Part shown: piece by piece, positions 1 to 6,430 of the stretch
Numbering within the stretch: the first letter of the stretch is position 1
Layout: each line of letters opens with the position of its first letter
From: SIAJ01 sp036266155
Lineage (GTDB): Bacteria; Planctomycetota; Planctomycetia; Gemmatales; Gemmataceae
Direction of reading: 5' to 3'
Length of the DNA: 13,481 nt
Assembly (NCBI GenBank): GCA_036266155.1
Contig: DATANR010000441.1
Span: forward strand, 1 to 13,481
Made by a program: the position numbers and the translations under genes
Notes under the pieces: model-generated
Databases searched by the model: none
What the model was told of the DNA's origin: nothing
The model's input: only the letters and a program-made list of their open reading frames with translations

Positions 1-1014
1 GCTGCGCAACAAGTCACGTAGATCGCTCCGGCACGAAGTCTGATCGAGCAACTCGCCGACCGCATTGAGGCGTTCCGTGATGCGCGCGCGGTCTGCGAAC
101 GGCGACAGAATCGCATTATGCAGGGCCCGTGCGCCCAGAGAGGTCACGGTTCGATCGAGAACGCTCAACAGCGACCCATCGCGCTGGCCGTCGCGCAGGG
201 TGCGCGTCAACTCCAAGCTGCGGCGCGTCACCTCGTCGAGCGTCAGGAAATCACTCGCGAGATATGGACGCAGCCGGCGTATGTGCGCCAGGCTCGACCT
301 CAACGTCTCCTGCAAATAGCCGATCAGAGCGCCCGCGGCGCTGATGCAGGGCTGGTTGTCCTGGAAGCCGAAGCCCGTGATAGTGATCACTTGGAAATGA
401 GCGTGCAGCGCTGCACGTGCCGTCTCGGCGTCAAACGTCCAGTCGGGTCGCCCGGTGATTGACCGCGGAAAGATCGCCTGGATCGGTTCGGGAATCGACG
501 GCAGGACTGACTCGGCCGCCAGGCACTCGACGGCATTCAATCGATTGAGTTCGTCGGCGAGCCGGTCGATCGTGACGTCGGCCGCGAAGAAGTCGCCCGT
601 CGTCGCTTCGACCCAGGCCAGTCCGTAGACCGTGCGACCGGGAACGATTGCGAGCAGGTAGTTCGGCTGCCCCGCATCGAGGAGTTCGTCCTCGGTCACT
701 GTGCCCGGCGTCACGACGCGCGTCACTTCACGTTTGACGAGCCCCTTTGCCAGAGCCGCATCTTCAACCTGATCGCAAACGGCCACCCGATGTCCGGCTT
801 GCAGCAGGCGGCGCAAATAGTGTTCGACCGATTTCGCCGGTACGCCGGCCATGGGAATTGAACCATCGCGCGTTGTCAGCGTGAGTCCAAGAACGCGCGA
901 AATCAGTTCGGCATCTTCTTCAAATGTCTCGAAAAAATCGCCCATCCGGAAGAGCAATACCATGCCCGGATGCCGGGCCTTGGCGTCCCGGTATTGCTGC
1001 ATCATCGGCGTCAT
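1..1014 (-). CDS. mutS: DNA mismatch repair protein MutS, N-terminal part (gene continues past the left edge)
   Basis: The minus strand is open from the ATG at 1014 to position 1 (338 codons). MutS recognises mismatches and small loops and starts mismatch repair with MutL. The protein starts MTPMMQQYRDAKARHPGMVL, and residues 22-31 are FRMGDFFETF, which contains the Phe-x-Glu mismatch-reading motif (F27, E29) of domain I. The connector domain follows from about residue 115, with MAGVPAKSVEHYLRRLL near 56-72 and VTPGTVTEDELL near 100-111. The clamp/lever core begins around residue 250. The Walker-type ATPase lies outside the window. An in-frame TGA at 1024-1026 fixes this ATG as the start; no strong Shine-Dalgarno is seen. 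It lies 64 bp downstream of the RsbW-like gene on the same strand and may be co-transcribed with it. Confidence 0.96.
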   Translation of the reverse strand, partial: MTPMMQQYRDAKARHPGMVLLFRMGDFFETFEEDAELISRVLGLTLTTRDGSIPMAGVPAKSVEHYLRRLLQAGHRVAVCDQVEDAALAKGLVKREVTRVVTPGTVTEDELLDAGQPNYLLAIVPGRTVYGLAWVEATTGDFFAADVTIDRLADELNRLNAVECLAAESVLPSIPEPIQAIFPRSITGRPDWTFDAETARAALHAHFQVITITGFGFQDNQPCISAAGALIGYLQETLRSSLAHIRRLRPYLASDFLTLDEVTRRSLELTRTLRDGQRDGSLLSVLDRTVTSLGARALHNAILSPFADRARITERLNAVGELLDQTSCRSDLRDLLRS

Positions 1015-1078
1015 TGGCGGGAGTCAGTCGTGGAGGAAAAGGCGGAGGGCCTGACGATCGCAGTGAACGCGAAGTCCA

Positions 1079-1492
1079 CTACTTTGACCCATTACGCAGC
1101 TTGTACATAACGATTGTTCGGCCGTTGTCCTGAAACGTTACCGACGACATGTAATAGCGGATGAGCAGCAAGCCGCGGCCGCACGGACGTTCGAGGTTCT
1201 CGGGCGCGGTCGGATCGGGCACGTCCTCGGGGTTGAACCCGGGACCCTCGTCCGTGATGCGGACGTCAAAGCGCTCGGTGCCTAACGAATATACGCCGCG
1301 CACGCGCTTGTCGTAATCCATCTGGTTGCCGTGCTTGATGGCGTTGACGAGCGCTTCTTCGACGGCCATCTTGACCGCGAAGGCTTCGTGCTCCGCGAAC
1401 GCCGACTTCACGACCGATTCAATCGTCGCCTGGACGCGGCGCGCCTCGTCCAGGTCGGATGGGATGTCGAACTCGCCGGCGCGGTCGGACAT
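1079..1492 (-). CDS. RsbW/SpoIIAB-type ATP-binding protein (anti-sigma factor serine kinase family)
   Basis: A 137-aa single-domain GHKL ATPase. Partner-switch kinases of this family hold a sigma factor or other target and phosphorylate a STAS-domain antagonist. The N box is EEALVNAIKHGN (residues 45-56; catalytic-type Glu 45/46, N50). The G1 box is DEGPGF (81-86), and the G2 box is GRGLLLIRYYM (105-115). There is no membrane segment and no sensor domain, so it is cytoplasmic. I chose the ATG at 1492; a TTG 21 bases upstream also fits the frame but lies inside the inverted repeat. The STAS gene upstream is the natural partner. No sigma factor or PP2C phosphatase lies beside it, so the target cannot be named. 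Stop is TAG at 1079-1081. Confidence 0.9.
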   Translation of the reverse strand: MSDRAGEFDIPSDLDEARRVQATIESVVKSAFAEHEAFAVKMAVEEALVNAIKHGNQMDYDKRVRGVYSLGTERFDVRITDEGPGFNPEDVPDPTAPENLERPCGRGLLLIRYYMSSVTFQDNGRTIVMYKLRNGSK

Positions 1493-1506
1493 GGGTGGGA
1501 AAAGAG

Positions 1507-1589
1507 GTTTCAAGTTTCAGGTAGCAAGTTTCAAGTTCAAGCAAGGGGCGCACGCAACAGCGGTCGACTTGAGACCTGAAACTTGAAAC
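1507..1589. repeat. 16-bp perfect inverted repeat between the STAS and RsbW-like genes
   Basis: Arm 1507-1522 (GTTTCAAGTTTCAGGT) is the exact reverse complement of arm 1574-1589, with 51 bp between. The right arm begins directly after the STAS stop codon, and the left arm ends about 15 bases from the RsbW-like start. The spacer carries a further partial copy of the arm (CAAGTTTCAAGTTC, 1525-1538). The arms are AT-richer than the surrounding genes. No T-run follows, so it is not a classical terminator. It may be an mRNA hairpin separating two cistrons or a dispersed intergenic repeat. Confidence 0.75.
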
Positions 1590-1952
1590 TCAGAATGCCT
1601 GTAGAGCCGCCTGCTCGTCGGGCAGGATGGTAAAAAGCTTATCGAGTTTCGTGATCTCGAACACCTCGCGGATTTCGCGCGAGATATTGCAAAGCACCAG
1701 CTTGCCACGCACCGCCTGGACCTTGCGGTTCATGGTAATCAATTTGCCCAGCGCAGCGCTCGACAGGAACTCGACGTTGCCAAAATTCAAAAGAATCTTG
1801 CGACGCCCAAGCTCATCGACCAAACGAAACAGGTCGTCGCCGATCATCTGGATGTTTTGTTCATCCAAGATCTTCTTGTCCACGAACTGGACGACGGCCA
1901 CGTCGCCGGAGTCCTCGACTTCGAGGCGGCGACGGCGGGGCTGCTGGCTCAT
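1590..1952 (-). CDS. STAS-domain anti-sigma factor antagonist (RsbV/SpoIIAA family)
   Basis: A 120-aa cytoplasmic protein that is nearly all STAS domain. In this family the unphosphorylated antagonist binds the kinase and frees its target; phosphorylation of a conserved Ser reverses this. The phosphosite region is NFGNVEFLSSAALGKLI (residues 56-72) with candidate Ser64/Ser65. Residues 101-110 (TKLDKLFTIL) are the usual C-terminal motif. A basic stretch MSQQPRRRR leads into the domain. An upstream in-frame start would add 36 residues but would begin at the promoter -35 box. The ATG at 1952 has a GGAG Shine-Dalgarno about 9 bases before it and gives the usual family length. It is the first gene of a likely operon with the RsbW-like gene. 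Confidence 0.92.
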   Translation of the reverse strand: MSQQPRRRRLEVEDSGDVAVVQFVDKKILDEQNIQMIGDDLFRLVDELGRRKILLNFGNVEFLSSAALGKLITMNRKVQAVRGKLVLCNISREIREVFEITKLDKLFTILPDEQAALQAF

Positions 1953-2031
1953 ACCGCGAGTCTCCGAAAGATAATTACGGCCGGCGCGGCCGGCAGAGAG
2001 TCGGTTGTTCGCCGGGAGGATATTGGGGTTG

Positions 2032-2060
2032 ATTGTCGAGCCTGCGACGCCTGGTGTCAA
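2032..2060 (-). promoter_or_regulatory. Candidate sigma-70-type promoter of the STAS/RsbW operon
   Basis: Reading the minus strand, a perfect -35 TTGACA (2055-2060) is followed after exactly 17 bases by GACAAT (2032-2037; 4 of 6 match TATAAT). It lies about 75 bases upstream of the STAS start and just beyond the terminator of the preceding operon, where a promoter is expected. The leader contains a GC-rich hairpin (GCCGG/CCGGC arms, 1980-1994) upstream of the ribosome-binding site. Confidence 0.6.
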
Positions 2061-2101
2061 GCGACCGCGGCATGTTTTCTCAGAAGTCAGTCAAACACCG
2101 C

Positions 2102-2138
2102 CGAAAAACAAGAGTCCCCGCCGAAACGACGGGGACTC
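2102..2138 (-). terminator. Rho-independent terminator of the pil-like operon
   Basis: On the minus strand, a 9-bp perfect GC-rich stem (GAGTCCCCG at 2130-2138 against CGGGGACTC at 2112-2120, loop of 9) is followed at once by TTGTTTTTC. It starts about 20 bases after the stop of the 748-aa gene, ending the three-gene transcript before the STAS promoter. Confidence 0.85.
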
Positions 2139-2158
2139 GCAGGGATGTCTAAGCCGGA

Positions 2159-4405
2159 TTAGAACTCCGTCTTGCCCTTGGGCGGTGGGGTCGACGGATT
2201 CCGCTTCTCCGTCTCTTCCGTCCATTTCTTGAACGCGTCCTCCCGTTCCTTGCGATCGGGATCGGCCTTGTCGCGGGCGCTCGAACGAACCTCAAATCCT
2301 TCCGGCCCCAACAGCAAAACTTCAGTCGCGGCCTCATCGCTGATTAGACCGCCGCGGTTCGTCTTTTCACCCGGATTCGGTGCAATCTTGGCCGCCGCCG
2401 TTGTCGGCTTGCCGCCGACGATATCAACGGCCAGGAACATGCGGGGCGGCACCGCTTCCACAACTACGCCCTTGCGGGGTTCCTTGCCCTTGGCGGGCTT
2501 GTCGTCTGCGACATTGCGCAGGATGAACGCGTTGTCTACCGACGACCAGAACGGCAGCGGCGCGAACGCTTTCCCATAGACGTACTGGCCGCGCGTCGCC
2601 AGCAACTCGGACTGCACCCAATCGCCGACCGGCTCGCGGAGCTTTTCAGACACGTTGAGCTGATCGAACCAGCGCTGGAACTGCATGACGGCCTGACCCT
2701 CACGCGGCGTCGGCATTTGATTGACCAACTTGGCGTTCGGCGGGGTCGGATCGACGACGTAGTAGTAACCGGCACGCGGCAGCTTCACTTTCTGCGGGAA
2801 CACGTACCAGTGCTCGTCCAGGGCCGGCAGTTCTTCGTTATCAGCATCCGACGCCTTGGAAACACTGTCCGTCTTGCGGCCAAAATTCGGGTTCTTCACG
2901 CGAACGCGCAACCGGTACTCGTACGTGCGGCCGTCCTGAATGTCGGTGTCGTACACGCGGACGAAGATGAAATCCGGCGGCTCGTAATTCCCCCCGGCGG
3001 CGGTCGTTCCAGCGCCGACGCCCCCTTCGGCGCCGCCGCCTTTCTTGCCTGACGGCGGGATCAGCATGCTTGGGCCGCCGGCGCCGCCACCCGTCACTTC
3101 GGGGTTATATAGACCGGCATTCGGCCCCTCTTCGCGTTTGAACGGGTTGCCCGCGCCGAGCTTGGTTTTGGGCGGCGGCGGGGCTGTCATCTTCGGATCG
3201 GCCTTCTTGATCTTGTCGATGCTGTCCTTGATCGTCTTGAGCTTCATGTCCGGGTATTTTCCAGCGATCTCGTGCGGCAGCGGCATGACCAGCATGTGGT
3301 CCTCGTGCAACTCCACGCGCTTCAGGTCGTTGGAATCTTCGTTGTAGTACAGCTTGATCGCGCGCAGCTCTTGCGAGTTAATCGCCAGGTCAATCGTCTG
3401 CCAGTCATCGAGCATCTCGCCCTTTGCGCTGTAAACACGCCGTTGAACGTCGACGCCGTGGAACACCGGCATGTCTTCCGGATGTTGATAGAGCTGTTCG
3501 ATCGTCTGGTAGCGCAGCGCGGTCTTGAACTTCTCGAGCTGGGCCCGATAGGGGAACGCGGCCTGGAGAACCACCATCTTTTGTGGATGGATGGTAATTG
3601 CCAAACGCCGCCCTGCCAGCTGCTTTTCGATTTCCTCGTCGTCTGCGCCCTCGATGTACTGCACTTCCTGACGGTTGCCGGCCGTCATCGGCTCGCCCTG
3701 TGCATAGTTCCCGGCATTGCCCGCCATCGGTCCACCGCGAATACTCAGGCCGCCGCCCGCGCCACCCGTGAAACCACCCGGTCCGGGCATACCGCCTTGA
3801 TTGGCGCCTGGGCCAGGCATACCCCCTTGACCTGCAGCGCCCGCCATGCCGGCGCCGGGACGACGAGTTTTCGGGACGTGGGTGCCATACCGTTTCCGCA
3901 TGTCTTCAAGGAAGCGATTGGTCGCGGTCGGATCGATCTTCTCGTCTGGATTTTTGGCAGTGACTACACCGACGCGAACCTTGATTACCTTGCCATCGGC
4001 GTCCTTTTCCATCTGGAAATCGTTGGCAAGGATCTTGAGGACCGTCATGTCCGCTTGACCCTCATTCGGAGCCAGGACAACGGGCGTGATGCGCCGGCTG
4101 TCAGGCGGACTGGTCGGGTCGAAAAAATTCCGATCGACCGGCCGCGTTGCAATTCGGCCGGTTTCCGGCACCTTGTCGATCTCGCCTGGCGGAATCGGTT
4201 TGGCGTCGTTTGCATTCATCTGGTTCGTCAACGACTTGCCTTTGTCGTCGACCGCTTTCGAGAATGCAACCGGGTCCTGCGGGCGGTCCATGGCGGCCAT
4301 GAGCCCGAGGGCTAACAGCGCCACACCGACCACGGCCGCCACGCCGAGACCGATCTTCTCGCCCTTTTCGACGAATATGTTCGTCCCGCCCGCTGTCTTG
4401 GCCAT
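2159..4405 (-). CDS. Uncharacterised 748-aa single-pass membrane protein, third gene of the PilM operon
   Basis: I do not recognise a named family. The N-terminus is cytoplasm-like, then one hydrophobic helix at residues 18-39 (IGLGVAAVVGVALLALGLMA), so most of the protein should be periplasmic. A charged region follows (PILANDFQMEKDADGK type, about 105-180), then a Gly/Pro/Met linker (about 184-236) with two copies of QGGMPGPG. Residues about 255-400 form a folded alpha/beta segment. A second Gly-rich linker follows (about 435-480), then a beta-rich segment starting DFIFVRVYDTDIQDGRTYEYRLRVRV, which resembles a fibronectin-III or Ig-like strand pattern (inference). The C-terminus is charged. 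The ATG at 4405 has GGAG 8 bases upstream. It sits 71 bp after the PilO-like gene and is followed by a terminator. A PilP-like or other assembly-platform role is guesswork from position. Confidence 0.9.
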   Translation of the reverse strand: MAKTAGGTNIFVEKGEKIGLGVAAVVGVALLALGLMAAMDRPQDPVAFSKAVDDKGKSLTNQMNANDAKPIPPGEIDKVPETGRIATRPVDRNFFDPTSPPDSRRITPVVLAPNEGQADMTVLKILANDFQMEKDADGKVIKVRVGVVTAKNPDEKIDPTATNRFLEDMRKRYGTHVPKTRRPGAGMAGAAGQGGMPGPGANQGGMPGPGGFTGGAGGGLSIRGGPMAGNAGNYAQGEPMTAGNRQEVQYIEGADDEEIEKQLAGRRLAITIHPQKMVVLQAAFPYRAQLEKFKTALRYQTIEQLYQHPEDMPVFHGVDVQRRVYSAKGEMLDDWQTIDLAINSQELRAIKLYYNEDSNDLKRVELHEDHMLVMPLPHEIAGKYPDMKLKTIKDSIDKIKKADPKMTAPPPPKTKLGAGNPFKREEGPNAGLYNPEVTGGGAGGPSMLIPPSGKKGGGAEGGVGAGTTAAGGNYEPPDFIFVRVYDTDIQDGRTYEYRLRVRVKNPNFGRKTDSVSKASDADNEELPALDEHWYVFPQKVKLPRAGYYYVVDPTPPNAKLVNQMPTPREGQAVMQFQRWFDQLNVSEKLREPVGDWVQSELLATRGQYVYGKAFAPLPFWSSVDNAFILRNVADDKPAKGKEPRKGVVVEAVPPRMFLAVDIVGGKPTTAAAKIAPNPGEKTNRGGLISDEAATEVLLLGPEGFEVRSSARDKADPDRKEREDAFKKWTEETEKRNPSTPPPKGKTEF

Positions 4406-4422
4406 TTCCGAATCTCCGAAAG

Positions 4423-4437
4423 CCCCGCACGGCGGGG
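4423..4437 (-). other. Intercistronic hairpin before the 748-aa gene
   Basis: CCCCGC and GCGGGG form a 6-bp stem with a 3-base loop. On the transcript it lies just upstream of the GGAG ribosome-binding site of the next cistron, and only a CTTTC follows, so full termination is unlikely. It may tune relative expression or mRNA stability. Confidence 0.45.
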
Positions 4438-4476
4438 AATGTTATTCAAGTTGCAGCTATGGGGCGATCCAGTTCA

Positions 4477-6378
4477 TTACATCTTCGGCGGTGTCGTCGG
4501 CATCGGCGTCATCGGGGCGGGCGTTCCCATGGGCGTCATCGGGCCAGGAGCACCCATTGGCGTCATTGGGTTCGGGCCTTTACCCGGAGGAACCACCGGA
4601 GTGCCAGTGCTTGGTCCGGCCGTCGGGGCCCCGTCGTCTTTCTTGGCCGGTGTTTTCTCAAACTTCTCGTAGATCGTCGCAATGCCGACCACAAAGACTT
4701 CGACGAGATTGCCCGCGGTCTGGTCATCGCCACTGCTTTGCGGCGTACCGTAGCTCGGCATTCCCGGTCCAGGCATTCCTGGCCCAGGCATCATGGGGCC
4801 GGGCCCCGGTCCAGGAGGCGGGCCACCACGTGGGCCACCCTGTCCGACGCCAGGCGGTGGGCCGACCGGTCCCGGACCACCGCGCGGACCACCCGGCCCG
4901 GCGACGGCTGGACCTTCACCAGTGAACGGCCCGCCGCCAAAGGCGGTGCCCGACGACGACGCGTAGCTCAAACTGTCGCGGAAGCGCTTCATGCTCTCCT
5001 GCACGGTCTGGAAGCGCAGCTTGCAGTTGGTCAGCGCCGTCAGCACGTCCTGCACGAAGGCCTGATCAGTCACGACATCGAGGCCAATCGGGATTGCTCG
5101 CACCTGATCGGTCCGGCTGATGTAGCGCTTGCGGAACAGACCATTGTCGGTGACTTCGGTGGACGATTGCCCCGCCGGGCCCGTCGACGACGAACTGCTG
5201 GCCGCAGGCCCCAATGGCCCCATCGGCGGGCCCATGGGCCCCGGTCCCACCGGTCCGGAAGGTCCCATGCCCATGCCCATCCCCATTCCCATTCCTGACG
5301 TGAGCGCGTCGACTATCTTGGCACTGAACGCAGGCATCTGCAGATCGGCCTGACTGTGCTTGGCGCTCGTGTAACCGAGGACCATCCGGTCGAGCCGCTT
5401 GACGGGCGCCGTTCGTACGTCAAATACCTGCTCGACGCGGAACAGCTCGATGGCGTTTCCCTCGAGCACCGTGTGCTTCTTTTCGACGAACTTGATCGGT
5501 TCACTCTTGCCGCCCTCGATGGTCGTGCCCTCGATGGCGAAGCGGAACGGCTTGGCCTCCATTGCGTTGGACAGCCAAATGTTAAACACAAGCTCGTTGT
5601 TGGCGTTGAATGGCTGAAGCCTGGCGGTCAGATTAGTAATGCTCCCCGTCACGACCGGGCCGGTCGGCCGCAATTCGAGCTTGAGATCGAGCCGCCAGGT
5701 CCGTCCGACAAAGGTCCGCTCTTGAGGCGTGTCCTTCAGCGGCGGCGTCTGGCGCGGATCGTTCTGCGCAACCTCGGACGGCTTCAGCATTTTCGCGGCT
5801 TCCTTGTTCACACTCGACAAGGCGGCCACCAACTCCCGCTGCACCCAATAATCCTCGATTGCCAGCCAGACGTCCTCGGAACTCGGGTTCTTCTTCCAGG
5901 CCGGAACGTTACGCAGCACGCTGCGCCAGTCGCCGGCAAATTGCATCGGAGCAATCTCCTTGGCGACTTCGTCGTAACCCTTGTTAAAGAGATCGCGGAA
6001 CGCATCCAAGAAGCTCGAATCCGAGATTTCGGCGCCGAACTTCAGGTCCTTCACCTTGGCAATGTGATCGTCGCCCAGATCGCTCGGCCATTCGAAGATG
6101 CCTTGCTGCAGCTTCCACATCTCCTCCCAGCGCTTGGTGCGGAGATCGAATAGCTCTTCCTTGCGCTTGTCGAACATCCCAAGTTGGGCCTTCGACTGCG
6201 CCTTGGCCGCCTCGATCTTCTTTTTCTCGTCGTCGTTCGCCTTGGCCTTCTCGGCGGTGGCATCGGAGACGAAGGAAAACAGGCCGAGCCAGGCCAGCAA
6301 CAGGCCAATGAACAACGGGATCAGCAGCAGCCAGAAGTGCTGCTTTTTCATCATCTCTTTATCGAACTTCGCGGCCAT
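4477..6378 (-). CDS. PilO-like membrane protein of the PilM operon (633 aa, Gly/Pro-rich linkers)
   Basis: Residues 1-13 are charged, then one membrane helix (about 14-37, HFWLLLIPLFIGLLLAWLGL). A Lys/Glu-rich coiled coil follows (about 39-95, AEKAKANDDEKKKIEAAKAQ onward). This is the topology of PilO/GspM-type assembly-platform proteins, which pair with PilN in the inner membrane. A beta-rich region covers about 225-355. A Gly-Met/Pro linker follows (about 362-410), containing GMGMGMGMGMG and PAASSSSS. A compact segment (about 412-471, IPIGLDVVTDQAFVQDVLTALTNCKLRF) looks like the ferredoxin-like end of PilO proteins (inference). A second Gly-Pro linker covers about 482-536, and the tail repeats PMTPMG. 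Family members are usually near 200 aa, so most of the length is extra. The start has GGAG 9 bases upstream and lies 52 bp after pilM. Gene order and topology support the call; sequence similarity is not obvious by eye. Confidence 0.75.
   Translation of the reverse strand: MAAKFDKEMMKKQHFWLLLIPLFIGLLLAWLGLFSFVSDATAEKAKANDDEKKKIEAAKAQSKAQLGMFDKRKEELFDLRTKRWEEMWKLQQGIFEWPSDLGDDHIAKVKDLKFGAEISDSSFLDAFRDLFNKGYDEVAKEIAPMQFAGDWRSVLRNVPAWKKNPSSEDVWLAIEDYWVQRELVAALSSVNKEAAKMLKPSEVAQNDPRQTPPLKDTPQERTFVGRTWRLDLKLELRPTGPVVTGSITNLTARLQPFNANNELVFNIWLSNAMEAKPFRFAIEGTTIEGGKSEPIKFVEKKHTVLEGNAIELFRVEQVFDVRTAPVKRLDRMVLGYTSAKHSQADLQMPAFSAKIVDALTSGMGMGMGMGMGPSGPVGPGPMGPPMGPLGPAASSSSSTGPAGQSSTEVTDNGLFRKRYISRTDQVRAIPIGLDVVTDQAFVQDVLTALTNCKLRFQTVQESMKRFRDSLSYASSSGTAFGGGPFTGEGPAVAGPGGPRGGPGPVGPPPGVGQGGPRGGPPPGPGPGPMMPGPGMPGPGMPSYGTPQSSGDDQTAGNLVEVFVVGIATIYEKFEKTPAKKDDGAPTAGPSTGTPVVPPGKGPNPMTPMGAPGPMTPMGTPAPMTPMPTTPPKM
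5264..5295 (-). repeat. Hexanucleotide tandem repeat inside the PilO-like gene
   Basis: Five adjacent copies of CCCATN on the plus strand encode the alternating Gly-Met stretch GMGMGMGMGMG (about residues 362-372). The third base of the Gly codon varies (GGA, GGA, GGG, GGC, GGC), so the array is not perfectly homogeneous. The period of 6 preserves the frame if copies are gained or lost. Confidence 0.85.
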
Positions 6379-6430
6379 GAGTTATGGCTCCGTTAGCGGT
6401 CCAAGGGATCGACGCTAAATGCTCAAGCAG

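Noticed and set aside
1507..1589. CRISPR or short tandem array
   Set aside because: There are only two perfect arms in inverted orientation plus a partial copy; no regular repeat-spacer pattern.
3272..4315. Plus-strand open frame (347 codons) opposite the 748-aa gene
   Set aside because: It is antisense to a gene that has a good ribosome-binding site, operon context and membrane helix; no family features are visible in the antisense product.
4459..5298. Arg/His-rich plus-strand open frame (279 codons)
   Set aside because: The product is an artefact of the Gly/Pro-rich coding strand read in antisense; no plausible start or domain.
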